A DNA stretch of 64,000 bases, from NCBI GenBank assembly GCA_015231595.1, contig JADGBH010000007.1:38949-102948 (forward strand), in the 5' to 3' direction. The stretch's first letter is position 1, and the number at the start of each line of letters is the position of its first letter. The notes under the pieces were generated by a model. The model searched no databases. It had not been told where the DNA came from and saw only the letters and a program-made list of their open reading frames with translations. Origin of the DNA: Desulfobacterales bacterium. Its GTDB lineage: Bacteria; Desulfobacterota; Desulfobacteria; Desulfobacterales; JADGBH01. Shown here piece by piece: positions 1 through 9,682 of the stretch. A program made the position numbers and the translations under genes.

Positions 1-30
1 AGATATAACATTTTAAATTTTAAAATTCAA

Positions 31-1326
31 TTAAACAGTTTCCAAATGATGTTTTGGTCTTCGAGTAAATTGAGCTAAAATTACTCCAAATATTAATAAA
101 ACCCCTGATATATAAAAAGCATAATTAAGACTACCTGTAACATCTTGTATTATTCCTCCAACTTTTGCCATAAAAAAACCAAGCCCCCATCCTATAAAAA
201 TGAGTCCGTAATTAAACCCAAGATTTTTTGCTCCATAAAAATCCGCTGTAAATGAAGGAAGTAAAGAAAGCCCGCCGCCATATTGCCAATACGCAATTCC
301 TACAACTATAAATAATAATAAAACATTTTTTGACGTAATAACATAGGGAAGAAGAAAAAGACATATAGCCGATATTCCACAATTTATACAATAAGCATTA
401 ACTCTTCCGATTTTATCAGAATAAAATCCAGTCATAACTCTTCCTGAAGCATTAACAACTCCACCATAAGATACAAGTATCCATGCGTTTGTAGCAAAAA
501 AAACAATATTTTTTCCTGCGTCTTTTAATAATTCGGCAGCATTCGCAATTATCAGAAGACCTGACTGGGTGCTTATAACGAACATAAAAACAAGGGCATA
601 AAATTGCCATGTTTTAAGCATTTCAGAAGCTTTCCAGTCTTTTACTTTTGCAGCTTGTTTAAAACTTTTTGAGCCTTCAGGTGGCCAAGGAGGATTATAT
701 CCTTCGTGGGGTGAATAAAGAAGTTGCCCGGCAATAACAATAATAACTGCAAAAATAATTCCTAAAATTACAAAACTGCCTGTAATTCCGTAGTGATTAA
801 TTAAATATTCGCCTAATGCTCCGATATATAGAGCTGCTCCGCCATATCCTCCAACTACAATTCCTGCAATAAGGCCTCTTTTATGTGGTCCAAACCATTT
901 TAAAGCAGCAGGTGTCGGAGCCGCATAACCTATTCCCATTCCAATCCCGCCCAATATTCCAAAGCCTAAAATAAGCCCAAAATAGCTTTTCATTAAGCCG
1001 GCAACTATGCAGCCAACCGCAAGAAAAAGACCTCCTAATGTAGCACCAAATTTAGGTCCATATTTATCTTGAATTTTTCCGCCAGGTATCATAAGCAAAG
1101 CAAAAATTATAACACATAGAGAAAAAGGAGTTGAAGCTTGAGTATTATTCAAATAAACCCATCCATCATTTATCCCTGTCATAACTTGTCCGGCTTTATC
1201 TACATTTACTAATGCTTTTTTCCATATACTCCAAGCATATAGAATTCCTAAACAAAGATTTACCCCTGTTCCAGCGAAAACACAAATCCACCCCTTTAAA
1301 GGAACCTTTTGATTCTGAGATGTCAT
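31..1326 (-). CDS. MFS transporter of the oxalate/formate antiporter (OFA) type
   Basis: This is a 431-residue inner-membrane protein with about twelve hydrophobic segments. It opens with a short polar N-terminus followed by the GTGVNLCLGILYAWSIWKK motif typical of OFA-family major facilitator carriers. Internal MFS signatures are present, such as GGKIQDKYGPKFGA between helices 2 and 3 and GRVMTGFYSDKIGR in the second half. Family members exchange small carboxylates such as oxalate, formate or lactate; the substrate here cannot be read from sequence. The ATG at 1326 has a strong ribosome site (GGGGGGA) seven bases upstream. The gene ends 30 bases from the window edge and appears to be single-gene, because its promoter side (1327-1510) separates it from the glycogen operon. 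Confidence 0.88.
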   Translation of the reverse strand: MTSQNQKVPLKGWICVFAGTGVNLCLGILYAWSIWKKALVNVDKAGQVMTGINDGWVYLNNTQASTPFSLCVIIFALLMIPGGKIQDKYGPKFGATLGGLFLAVGCIVAGLMKSYFGLILGFGILGGIGMGIGYAAPTPAALKWFGPHKRGLIAGIVVGGYGGAALYIGALGEYLINHYGITGSFVILGIIFAVIIVIAGQLLYSPHEGYNPPWPPEGSKSFKQAAKVKDWKASEMLKTWQFYALVFMFVISTQSGLLIIANAAELLKDAGKNIVFFATNAWILVSYGGVVNASGRVMTGFYSDKIGRVNAYCINCGISAICLFLLPYVITSKNVLLLFIVVGIAYWQYGGGLSLLPSFTADFYGAKNLGFNYGLIFIGWGLGFFMAKVGGIIQDVTGSLNYAFYISGVLLIFGVILAQFTRRPKHHLETV

Positions 1327-1513
1327 ATAATAATCCCCCCTGAAAAAAATTTGTTAATAATAGTTTTAATTTTAAGTTTAAACAGGTAATAAAAAGTAAA
1401 CAAAATGTCAACAAACAAAAACTCTAAGTTTACATAATAATAACATTAAAATAAAATGTATCAACGTCGTCTTTCAAATATAGAAGTTGGGTTAATATAA
1501 TATAAAAGTAAAA

Positions 1514-1537
1514 AGGGCGGCCCGGAAAGGTCGCCCT
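1514..1537 (-). terminator. Intrinsic terminator downstream of glgP
   Basis: Read on the minus strand this is AGGGCGACC, a short loop, then a matching arm ending GCCCT, with one G-T pair. It is followed by TTTTTACTTTT. It lies 50 bases past the glgP stop and fits a rho-independent terminator of the glycogen operon. Confidence 0.7.
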
Positions 1538-1587
1538 AAGTAATTTAGACTAAATTCAAATGCTTAAAGTTTTGGTATCTTTATGTT

Positions 1588-4146
1588 TTAATTATTCCAA
1601 GCCATAAAACCAGCCATTGTTTGAGTTACTTCATCGCCTTTTGGTATAGCTCGAACAGTAAATCCAACTCTACCTGGAAAATTACAGCTTAAATTGCACG
1701 AATAAATATAATAACCATTACCTCTGTCTTCGCTTACTGTCATTATTTCCGTAGCACTTGATTCAAAGGCATCAACCGATTTTAATCTGCCGTAATAAAG
1801 CTGAACTTCAACTTCATCTGGTCTTAACCTTCCGAGATGAACTCCTGACGATATTTTCAAACATGCGCCAACCCTTGCAGTTCCATCACTTTCCCTAACA
1901 GGAGGCTCTATTCTTATATCCTTCCAGAGTTCTTGCAATCTGTGATGCTGCTGACAAAGATGTTTCGCTTCAGCTGCATTATCCTTTACAAGTCGGTTTA
2001 AATTTTCTATAGCTGGCAGATAAAAACGTTTTTCATAATCACTTACCATACGGGTACTGCAAAAATCCAATATACCCATTTTCATAGATGCTTTCATCAT
2101 TTTAAGCCATCTATGAGGAGCATCTCCAGTCTGTCTTTCATAAAAACAAGGAATAATTTCATTTTCAAGGATATTATATAAAGCCTGGCTTTCAACTGAA
2201 TCTTGATAACCCGAATCAAAATAATCTTCTCCTGCGCCTATAGCCCATCCCGTTCCAGTATCAGCATTATATCCTTCACACCACCATCCATCAAGAATAC
2301 TCACATTAAGAACACCATTTATTGCTGCCTTCATTCCAGAAGTTCCGCAAGCTTCATTTGGTCTTCTTGGAGTATTAAGCCATATATCTGCTCCATGAAC
2401 AAGATGTCTTGCCATATGAATATCATAATCTTCTATAAATACTATTCTATGCCTTAAACTCGGCTTCCTTGCAAATTGAATTAATCGTTTAATAAGCTCT
2501 TTACCTTCATTGTCTCTTGGATGAGCTTTACCAGAAAATACAAACTGAACCGGATATTTTTCGGAAGTTATAATTCTTTCAAACCTTTCTGGGTCTTGAA
2601 GTAGAAGATTAGCTCTCTTATAAGTCGCGAAACGTCTTGCAAATGCAATTGTAAGAACATCTTGATCGAGCACTGATTCTGCTTCTATCATCATTTCCTT
2701 AGGAGCATTTCTTCTACCATATTGTTTAAGCATCATTTTTCTACAGGTTCTTATAAGACGAGCTCTACTCATTTCGTGAGCTCTCCACAATTCTTCATCG
2801 TATATATCGTCAATTCTATTTATCGTATCTTCATCGTTAAGTTTAAAATGCCATTCAGGACCTAAATATCTATCAAAAAGCTGTGAATTTTCATGGGATA
2901 TCCAGCTTGGAACATGCACACCATTTGTAACATGGGTAATAGGAATTTCATCAACAGGTCTGTTCGGCCAAAGGTGAAGCCACATTTTTCTTGCAACATC
3001 CCCGTGTAATTTACTTACACCGTTACAAAAATGAGCTAGTTTAACTCCAAGTATGAACATACAAAAAGGACTATGTTCTCCGGATCCAGGGTGCTGCCCC
3101 CAAGACATAAGTTCTTTCATTGGAATTCCAAGGCGGCTTTCATAAGGAGCTATACAAGGTCTTACAAGATCAACAGGGAATTCGTCATGACCTGCTGGAA
3201 CAGGTGTATGTGTAGTAAAAACATTTATTCTTGGAACTATTTCAAGAGCTGTTTTTAGATCAACATTATATTTTTCCATTATTTGAGCTACCCTTTCTAA
3301 CACAGAAAAAGAGCAATGACCTTCATTCATGTGAATAACTGAAGGAATAATTCCCATCTGGGCTAACGCTTTAAGGCCTCCTATACCGAGAAGAACTTCT
3401 TGAGCGATACGGGTTCTTGGCTCACTAAGATAAAGTTTTGAAGTAATTTCCCTTATTTCTGGAGGATTCTCAGGAATATTCGTGTCAAGAAGATACAAAG
3501 AAACACGGCCTATGAGAATTTTCCATACAGCTGCGGTTATTTTTCCTTGAGGGCAATCTACAGTAACAAAAACTTCTTCATCTGCTTGATTTTTTGCTTT
3601 AAAAACAGGTAAATGATAAAGATCTGTTTCTGGATAATCTTCCTGTTGCCATCCGTCATTACTGAGAAATTGTCTGAAATAACCATGACGATATAAAAGT
3701 CCAACTCCTACAAGCGGCACTTTCATATCAGACGCCGCTTTTAAATGATCTCCAGCAAGAATTCCAAGACCTCCTGCAAAGATTGGAAGACTTTCATGAA
3801 TACCAAATTCCATAGAAAAATAAGCAATAGCATTGGAACTGCCATAAGGAGTTTGTGAAAAATCAATAACATCAGCTATTTGATGCTCATATTGTTCCTT
3901 AATTCTGCTTAAATGAGCTAAAAAACTTCTATCCTTTGATATTTCAACTAAACGATCTTGCTTCATAAATGTAGATAAATACAAAGGATTCCTGCCAGCT
4001 TTTTCCCATAACATAGGGTCAACTCTACGATAAATATCTATCGCATCCCTTTGCCAGCTCCACCACATATTTCTCGAAAGAATTTCAATAAACCTAAGCG
4101 AGTCCGGAATATCCGGATAAACCTGAAAAGATTGAATTGGTCTCAT
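1588..4146 (-). CDS. glgP: Alpha-glucan (glycogen/maltodextrin) phosphorylase
   Basis: The protein phosphorolyses alpha-1,4-glucans to glucose-1-phosphate in the cytoplasm. The roughly 850-residue length and the N-terminal DUF3417-like stretch (RFIEILSRNMWWSWQRDA) mark the bacterial/archaeal GlgP subfamily rather than the shorter MalP type. The glycosyltransferase core follows, with HMNEGHCSF, HTPVPAGHDEF and, near residue 610, RRPNEACGTSGMKAAINGVL, which contains the pyridoxal-phosphate and phosphate-binding region. A TTG in frame at 4158 would give four more residues. The ATG at 4146 is preferred because GAGG sits six bases before it. It follows the debranching enzyme gene by 54 bases on the same strand, so the two probably form one glycogen-degradation operon. 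Confidence 0.93.
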   Translation of the reverse strand: MRPIQSFQVYPDIPDSLRFIEILSRNMWWSWQRDAIDIYRRVDPMLWEKAGRNPLYLSTFMKQDRLVEISKDRSFLAHLSRIKEQYEHQIADVIDFSQTPYGSSNAIAYFSMEFGIHESLPIFAGGLGILAGDHLKAASDMKVPLVGVGLLYRHGYFRQFLSNDGWQQEDYPETDLYHLPVFKAKNQADEEVFVTVDCPQGKITAAVWKILIGRVSLYLLDTNIPENPPEIREITSKLYLSEPRTRIAQEVLLGIGGLKALAQMGIIPSVIHMNEGHCSFSVLERVAQIMEKYNVDLKTALEIVPRINVFTTHTPVPAGHDEFPVDLVRPCIAPYESRLGIPMKELMSWGQHPGSGEHSPFCMFILGVKLAHFCNGVSKLHGDVARKMWLHLWPNRPVDEIPITHVTNGVHVPSWISHENSQLFDRYLGPEWHFKLNDEDTINRIDDIYDEELWRAHEMSRARLIRTCRKMMLKQYGRRNAPKEMMIEAESVLDQDVLTIAFARRFATYKRANLLLQDPERFERIITSEKYPVQFVFSGKAHPRDNEGKELIKRLIQFARKPSLRHRIVFIEDYDIHMARHLVHGADIWLNTPRRPNEACGTSGMKAAINGVLNVSILDGWWCEGYNADTGTGWAIGAGEDYFDSGYQDSVESQALYNILENEIIPCFYERQTGDAPHRWLKMMKASMKMGILDFCSTRMVSDYEKRFYLPAIENLNRLVKDNAAEAKHLCQQHHRLQELWKDIRIEPPVRESDGTARVGACLKISSGVHLGRLRPDEVEVQLYYGRLKSVDAFESSATEIMTVSEDRGNGYYIYSCNLSCNFPGRVGFTVRAIPKGDEVTQTMAGFMAWNN

Positions 4147-4200
4147 ATCAAACCTCAAATTTTAAAAAAGTTATAGTAAAAAAATTTCCCCAAAAAAAAT

Positions 4201-7200
4201 TTATTCCCCTGTTATTTTTAACCATACTCGTAATAACTCACTAGCTCCCCAAGCTTGAGCATCACACCCCCTTGGAGTATGTGGATAATTGCCATCAAGT
4301 ATTTCTGGAAGATGGCCAACACAGCCTGTATTAATAATCCAAGCCGCACTTGATAAAAGAGATAAAGCTGTTTCTTTAGATTCCTTACCATAAGTCATAT
4401 ACCAGGCTTCGCAATAAGACGGAAACATCCAAGTCCATGCAGTTCCATTGTGATAAGCTGGTTTTCTTCGTGTATCTTCATTTCCTGCATAAACACCCTG
4501 ATACGGATAATTAGGATCATTTACAAGAGATCCATAGCAATAAATTGGAAGAGGTTTTTTTAAACGCTTATCCGCAAGACTTCTTATAGCTCCAGGAATA
4601 ATAAGCTCTTCACATTTTGCTAAAATACTTTTACATAAATCCTTATCATCAACAGCTCCAAGCGTTATAGCTAAAAGCTGGTTAGGACGCAGAGCATCAT
4701 CCTGCTCACCATTTTTTGGAGACCATCCTGCTTTTGCAAAAATGCAGTCGGATAAATAACCTTTAGGCAAAACAAATAAATCTAAAATTGAAGCTTTAAC
4801 TTTATCAGCTATTCTTTTCCAATTCCCATATTTGAATTCTAAATCAATTTTACTAAGAAATGATAAAGCTGAAAACCATAAAGCTTGTATTTCAATTGGG
4901 TAACCTTCCCTCGGAGTTCCAGCAGGATGATTTGTATCCATCCATGTAAAGTGAGAAGGGCTGAATATTAATCCTGTTTCAGAATCAGCCACTACTCCTT
5001 TTTCAGTCCCTTTTATAATCGATTGAGCTATATCAATAAGAATTTGTTTTAAAGTTCTGCCATCAATTATATTATCAAGAAAAGAAAAATCATTTAATTG
5101 ATTGTAAATATCAGAGCAAACAACAAAAAACCATAAAGGAGCATCGGAAGTATCTCTATTTTGGGCATCACTTCCACTAATCATATTTGGAAGAGTTCCC
5201 TCTTTTTCAAACCTTCCGAATTGATATAAAATTTGTAAGGCATCGTCAATTCTTTTATCGGCAACAACTCCTCTTGAAAAAATTAATGAATCCCTTCCCC
5301 AGTCAAGAAACCAAGGATACCCAGCTATTACCGATTTAAAAGAACCTCTTTTCACAATATAATAATCAAGGGCTTTTTTCATTCCGTAGGGTATAGGTAA
5401 AGAATAAGAATGAACAAATTGAAGGGAATCTAAGGAATCTTTGGCTGAAAATAAAGGTTCAGAATTATTACCTTTTTGATTGACAGAAGAAATCATTTCA
5501 ACAATATCTCCCCCAGCCATTGATACATAAAAATATCCCGGACTAAATAAATCAGAATTAGGTTCCAAACCCCTTTCAGCTTCTATTGAATGGTGAACCA
5601 TATATGTCCATTCAGGAGCATAGACAAATGTGCCTTCAGAAATTTTTAATTCAAGTTCGTGGTTTTCATGGGGTTGAGTAAAAGTAAACCCGTCAGCATG
5701 GGGAAATACACTATTAGACCATGATTGTTCGTGTCCTGTATAAGCCTTTGTTACAGTATGAAAATTTCTATCCTCAATATCAGGTCTTAATATAAATCGT
5801 ATAGTTTTTTTATCGTCAAGCTTATATTTCATGTTATAAGATGGTTGACGATAAAATAAAAGCCTTATCTTATTTTCATTTTGAATCATTTCTAACTTAA
5901 TTGTAAAATGAATATGCTCACCTTGAGAAGTAGGAATATGATAACTCCATATTCCGCTTGAGTCATAATCAAAACTAAAAGAATTAAGACAAACAGATGA
6001 TACTTCCTGGGAAAACCCTTGATATACAATCCATCCCCGTATTCTTCTAAAGGTTATTCTTCTATCTTCAGGGAAATCAGGGCTTAAGTTTGCTGCAATC
6101 ATTCCATCATAGGTGCTTTCAAGTTTTTCCCATAAAGCCCTTGTTCTCATCATTCCGCCTCGCCCGTTTGTTCCGAGTAAAACAATAGGCCTATGTAAAA
6201 TTTCTGAACGTTTAAATTTTTTCTGAACTACAGCATTATCAGCTCTTGAAAGAAAAAGAATTGAAGCTTCTTCGTGCTGACATGTTTTACTGCCATATAT
6301 AAATAATTTTAAAGTATATTGTGTGTGCTTTTCAGGAGGAATAATAGGTGTACAAAGGGTAAAAAACTTGCCGTTTAAAGCTCTGATACTTTCTTCATGG
6401 GCTATTACATTATCTTCATCAATTAATCTTGCTCTAAATGGAAGGTCAGAGTTTATCAACAAAAAATGATCAGGAGGAATCATTACTTCTCTTTTTAAAT
6501 CCCTCGGCCATTTCCAGGTTACAACTCTCGGTTCTTTGCTATAGGTATTCATGTCTGAGCAAAATTTAACTGGAGAATTATATAATTGTACTGCAAGATC
6601 ATCGGCATTAATGCCTTTCATATTTTTCATGCCGTAATAATATTGAAACACCTCAAGCACTTTAGCTCTAAGCTGCTGATGCTCAATTCGTTCATGTCGG
6701 AAAAGATCTTTTTCTTTTGTTTTTAAAACTAAATCCATATCATCAAGGTCAGGAGTTAAGCATAAAACTTGAGCAGGTTTAAGCATTATAGTTTTAAAAT
6801 TTTGATTTTCAACAGGCAAAATGTCTTTATCTTCCAATAAATCTATAAATTTTGCACCCTGAAAACCTTCAAGCTTTGAATCCCAATTTACGGGCATTTC
6901 ATTTTTATCATCCAGGTTAATCAAGATTAATAATTTTTTGCCGGATGGAATATGATGCCTTAGAAGAGCGAGGCTATTTCCAGAACCTTTTTGGACAAGT
7001 TTAATTTCGGTTTTATCAAAAAATGTTGGGTGAGCTTTCAAAATAATATTTAACTGCTTGATATGGTCAACCATGTTTGTTTCAGCTCCCCAATTTAGTG
7101 GAGTGGCTTCGTGAACATCAATTTTTTTGTCGGCATACCATTCAACTCCATTTGCAAAACCATAACCGCCTTGATGTGAAAACAATGCAGAAAGGGTTAC

Positions 7201-8526
7201 CCTCATTTTAGCATGAAGCTGCGATTTTGCAGCAAGTCTATTATTGTCGTGTGTTTCGGCAAAATGAATCATAATGCCATCAGAATTTGAAATGTCAATG
7301 CATCCTGGTATATAATATTGAATTTGATTTCTGTCATAATTTTGAAATAATTCGGAATAAGCCCAGTTAAAATTACCTTTATTTAAAATATCCCTTGTAG
7401 ATGCAATACTTCCTCCAAGTCCTTCAAGCAGAAAAATAGTATCAGGGAATTGTTCCCTTACCTCTGCAACAATATATTTCCAAGCTGGAACAGGAATCAT
7501 ATAGCCTGCGTCACATCTAAAACCATCAACCCCTCTTCTGCACCAGGTTAAAAACACGTCAGCCATATAAGTCCATAATTCTTTGTGGGAATAATCAAGT
7601 TTTGTAAGATCAGCCCATGTTACACCCCAAGCACCTGGTACTTCAATTCGTCCATCTGTATCACGGGAAAGCCAATCAGGATGTGTTTCATGTAAGCTTG
7701 CCGCCCAGCCTGTATGGTTTATTGCTATGTCAATTAGAATTCTTGCATTTTTTTCGTGAATAGCATCAACAAGTTCTATAAATTGCTCCATTGGAGTTGA
7801 TTTCGGATCAAATTCAGCTAAAGCAGGATCAACAGCAGTAAAACTTAAAGCAGCATAAGGGCTACCAAATCTTCCCATCCTTGCAAATGTAGTAGGCGTA
7901 GGATTTATCGGCAAAAGATGAATTACTCTACAACCCAATTCCCCTATTATAAAATCAAGTTCTTTTATAAGATCTCGAAATGTTCCAGAAGGTGGGATTA
8001 CAGTATAACCAGATTTATCCAAACTTCGTATTAAATCTTCAGCAATAATATCTTTTCTTAATTTTCCAGCTTTGTTTGGTCCAAAAAGTCTTACAAAAGC
8101 ATTATAAATAATATTTGAACAGCAAGTATAAGCTGGTTCAACGTTGATAGCAATGTTTGACCCTTCTGGCCATATTGGAGAAACATCTCCTTCCTCTATA
8201 AAATAGCACTTTCCTTCAAAGTGCCCTACCTCACATAAGGGTAGAATTACTTCATAACATGCTTTAAAGTTTTTATAGTTTGGAGGAACATCAACTGGAT
8301 CCATTGGAATATCAAACCATTCCCTGCCAAGTATCGATTCTTCATAAAGAACCTCCCTTATAATTTCCCTTCGAATAATTGAAGCATGACCAAGATTAGT
8401 TCTTAGCCAAGCTTGCCCTTCTGTTTTTTTTCTTAACAATAGTTTAAAAGTGATTAAATCACCTCGAAACCTGATTAGCCTTAAACCCGCTGAAGGTTCT
8501 TGTATAATATCGTCAGAAATAAACAT
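4201..8526 (-). CDS. Fused glycogen debranching enzyme (4-alpha-glucanotransferase plus amylo-1,6-glucosidase)
   Basis: A 1441-residue protein combines both debranching activities in one chain, as in eukaryotic AGL/Gdb1. The first half is a GH13-like barrel: INHTGW near residue 270, GVDGFRCDAGY with the presumed nucleophile Asp near 340, FLLEGLGG with the acid Glu near 365, and AETHDNNR near 425. A middle beta-rich region follows. The C-terminal quarter is a GDE_C/GH133-type alpha-barrel with FLDWGRDSLIFSRG near residue 1080, FTWMDTNHPAGTPREGYPIE near 1200 and NGTAWTWMFPSYCEAW near 1365. It would remove the limit-dextrin branches left by the phosphorylase encoded next door. The ATG has AAAGGTG upstream. 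Confidence 0.9.
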   Translation of the reverse strand: MFISDDIIQEPSAGLRLIRFRGDLITFKLLLRKKTEGQAWLRTNLGHASIIRREIIREVLYEESILGREWFDIPMDPVDVPPNYKNFKACYEVILPLCEVGHFEGKCYFIEEGDVSPIWPEGSNIAINVEPAYTCCSNIIYNAFVRLFGPNKAGKLRKDIIAEDLIRSLDKSGYTVIPPSGTFRDLIKELDFIIGELGCRVIHLLPINPTPTTFARMGRFGSPYAALSFTAVDPALAEFDPKSTPMEQFIELVDAIHEKNARILIDIAINHTGWAASLHETHPDWLSRDTDGRIEVPGAWGVTWADLTKLDYSHKELWTYMADVFLTWCRRGVDGFRCDAGYMIPVPAWKYIVAEVREQFPDTIFLLEGLGGSIASTRDILNKGNFNWAYSELFQNYDRNQIQYYIPGCIDISNSDGIMIHFAETHDNNRLAAKSQLHAKMRVTLSALFSHQGGYGFANGVEWYADKKIDVHEATPLNWGAETNMVDHIKQLNIILKAHPTFFDKTEIKLVQKGSGNSLALLRHHIPSGKKLLILINLDDKNEMPVNWDSKLEGFQGAKFIDLLEDKDILPVENQNFKTIMLKPAQVLCLTPDLDDMDLVLKTKEKDLFRHERIEHQQLRAKVLEVFQYYYGMKNMKGINADDLAVQLYNSPVKFCSDMNTYSKEPRVVTWKWPRDLKREVMIPPDHFLLINSDLPFRARLIDEDNVIAHEESIRALNGKFFTLCTPIIPPEKHTQYTLKLFIYGSKTCQHEEASILFLSRADNAVVQKKFKRSEILHRPIVLLGTNGRGGMMRTRALWEKLESTYDGMIAANLSPDFPEDRRITFRRIRGWIVYQGFSQEVSSVCLNSFSFDYDSSGIWSYHIPTSQGEHIHFTIKLEMIQNENKIRLLFYRQPSYNMKYKLDDKKTIRFILRPDIEDRNFHTVTKAYTGHEQSWSNSVFPHADGFTFTQPHENHELELKISEGTFVYAPEWTYMVHHSIEAERGLEPNSDLFSPGYFYVSMAGGDIVEMISSVNQKGNNSEPLFSAKDSLDSLQFVHSYSLPIPYGMKKALDYYIVKRGSFKSVIAGYPWFLDWGRDSLIFSRGVVADKRIDDALQILYQFGRFEKEGTLPNMISGSDAQNRDTSDAPLWFFVVCSDIYNQLNDFSFLDNIIDGRTLKQILIDIAQSIIKGTEKGVVADSETGLIFSPSHFTWMDTNHPAGTPREGYPIEIQALWFSALSFLSKIDLEFKYGNWKRIADKVKASILDLFVLPKGYLSDCIFAKAGWSPKNGEQDDALRPNQLLAITLGAVDDKDLCKSILAKCEELIIPGAIRSLADKRLKKPLPIYCYGSLVNDPNYPYQGVYAGNEDTRRKPAYHNGTAWTWMFPSYCEAWYMTYGKESKETALSLLSSAAWIINTGCVGHLPEILDGNYPHTPRGCDAQAWGASELLRVWLKITGE

Positions 8527-8589
8527 AATACACCTTTATTAGTTAATTGATAAATGGTAAGGAAGAATTTGTCAGGATAAATTAGAAGC

Positions 8590-8618
8590 AAGATATAAAA
8601 AAATATAAGGCATGTCAA
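8590..8618 (-). promoter_or_regulatory. Sigma70-type promoter for the debranching enzyme-glgP operon
   Basis: On the minus strand TTGACA (8618-8613) is followed by a 17-base spacer and TATCTT (8595-8590). The start codon lies about 60 bases downstream at 8526. Confidence 0.6.
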
Positions 8619-8694
8619 CGCTATATAATTAAATAATAATATCTTTATAAATTAAAAATGATATATCATTATTATTTTTAAACAATAAAATTTG

Positions 8695-8745
8695 TCTAAG
8701 GCTATAAATTTAGCCTTAGATAGCTGAATTATATGTCATAAATTT
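8695..8745. repeat. Palindromic intergenic repeat with TTAGCCTTA core
   Basis: A perfect 10-bp inverted repeat (TCTAAGGCTA, 6-base loop, TAGCCTTAGA) at 8695-8720 is followed by TAGCTGAATTATATGTCAT. The reverse complement resembles the copies at 31532-31576 and 56552-56597, which share a GACA..TAATTCAG..AAGGCTAAA order. It occupies the 350-base gap between tonB and the debranching enzyme. Because genes on both sides are on the minus strand, it cannot be a terminator for the upstream gene unless it acts at a distance. Confidence 0.45.
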
Positions 8746-8789
8746 AAAATAAAAAATAAATTCCAAAGGAATCGTATTATTGTAGCAAC

Positions 8790-8878
8790 ATCCTTCATTT
8801 TTATTTTACACTTTTTGTTTATGGATTCCGGCTTTCGCCAGAGTTCAGCTTAAATATCACTTTATTTTAAAGTGTCAA
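8790..8878. repeat. Decayed copy of the GGCATCCTTCA short element
   Basis: CATCCTTCATTTTTATTTTACACTTT followed by GGATTCCGGCTTTCGCC resembles one arm of the intact element at 41828-41990 (CATCCTTCA...ACACTTT...GGATTCCCGCCTTCG). The far terminal repeat is missing and the copy ends at the tonB stop codon. No gene is visible in 8527-8878 apart from the promoter and repeats listed. Confidence 0.45.
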
Positions 8879-9679
8879 CTACATATCTAAAACAAATTTT
8901 ATGGGGATATCTATTATTGTGGCAACAGGCTTTCCATTTATAGTGGCGGGCTCAAACAAGCATTTCTGTATAGCAATTATGGCGGATTTAGAAAACAATT
9001 CATGATCGGATAATTTTACTTTTACATCAACTACATGTCCTTCTTCATTTATTGTAACGCTAAGCATTACTTTTCCTTCTATTTCATCCTTCATTAAAGC
9101 TTTAGGATACTCGGGTTTAGCTTGTTTTTTGTATGACGGTAAAGTACTTAGTTCAAATAAAGGTATAACTTTTAAAGGAGTAGGTTCCGTATAATCAGAG
9201 TTATAGGGTTTTACATCTTCTGGAGGGGTATATTCTTCTTCCTGTTCTTTCATTAAAGTATTTCCGGTTCTAACTCCAATACCTGAATTCGAACTATCGG
9301 AAATAGTATCTTTAGTTACTCCAAATACAGGCTTTACTTCTTCCTGGGGTTTATCATCTTTAGGTTTTGTATGACTTTGAGGCTTCGGAATAATTTTTTC
9401 TTTTTTCGATATTTTAGTTTTTTTTGTTACTTTAACAATTTTTTTAGGTGGAGGTGGAGGTTTAGGGGGGTCTGGCTTGATTTCTGGTTTAGGTTCAGGC
9501 TTAGGCTCTGGTTTGGGAATATTAGGTTTTGAAATTTCAATAGGAATTAATAACGATTTTTTGTAATTTTTTTTATTGGATATATCTGATTCGGCTGAAT
9601 AAATAATATTAAATACCGCTAAATGGAATATAAAGGATAGAATAAAACCTATTTTAAGAAATAACTTTGAGTTGCCCAT
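8879..9679 (-). CDS. TonB-family energy transducer
   Basis: A 266-residue periplasm-spanning protein. It has one N-terminal membrane anchor (about residues 8-28), then a proline/lysine-rich spacer with PKPEPKPEPKPE repeats and a PPPPP run (about 50-85), a linker, and a C-terminal TonB domain (about 180-266). That domain carries YPKALMKDEIEGKVMLSVTI and FEPATINGKPVATIIDIPIKF. It would transmit proton-motive energy from an ExbB-ExbD motor to outer-membrane receptors. The exbD-like gene ends 3 bases upstream, so the two are coupled. No exbB or TonB-dependent receptor is present nearby, so the substrate is unknown. Confidence 0.85.
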   Translation of the reverse strand: MGNSKLFLKIGFILSFIFHLAVFNIIYSAESDISNKKNYKKSLLIPIEISKPNIPKPEPKPEPKPEIKPDPPKPPPPPKKIVKVTKKTKISKKEKIIPKPQSHTKPKDDKPQEEVKPVFGVTKDTISDSSNSGIGVRTGNTLMKEQEEEYTPPEDVKPYNSDYTEPTPLKVIPLFELSTLPSYKKQAKPEYPKALMKDEIEGKVMLSVTINEEGHVVDVKVKLSDHELFSKSAIIAIQKCLFEPATINGKPVATIIDIPIKFVLDM

Positions 9680-9682
9680 TAA

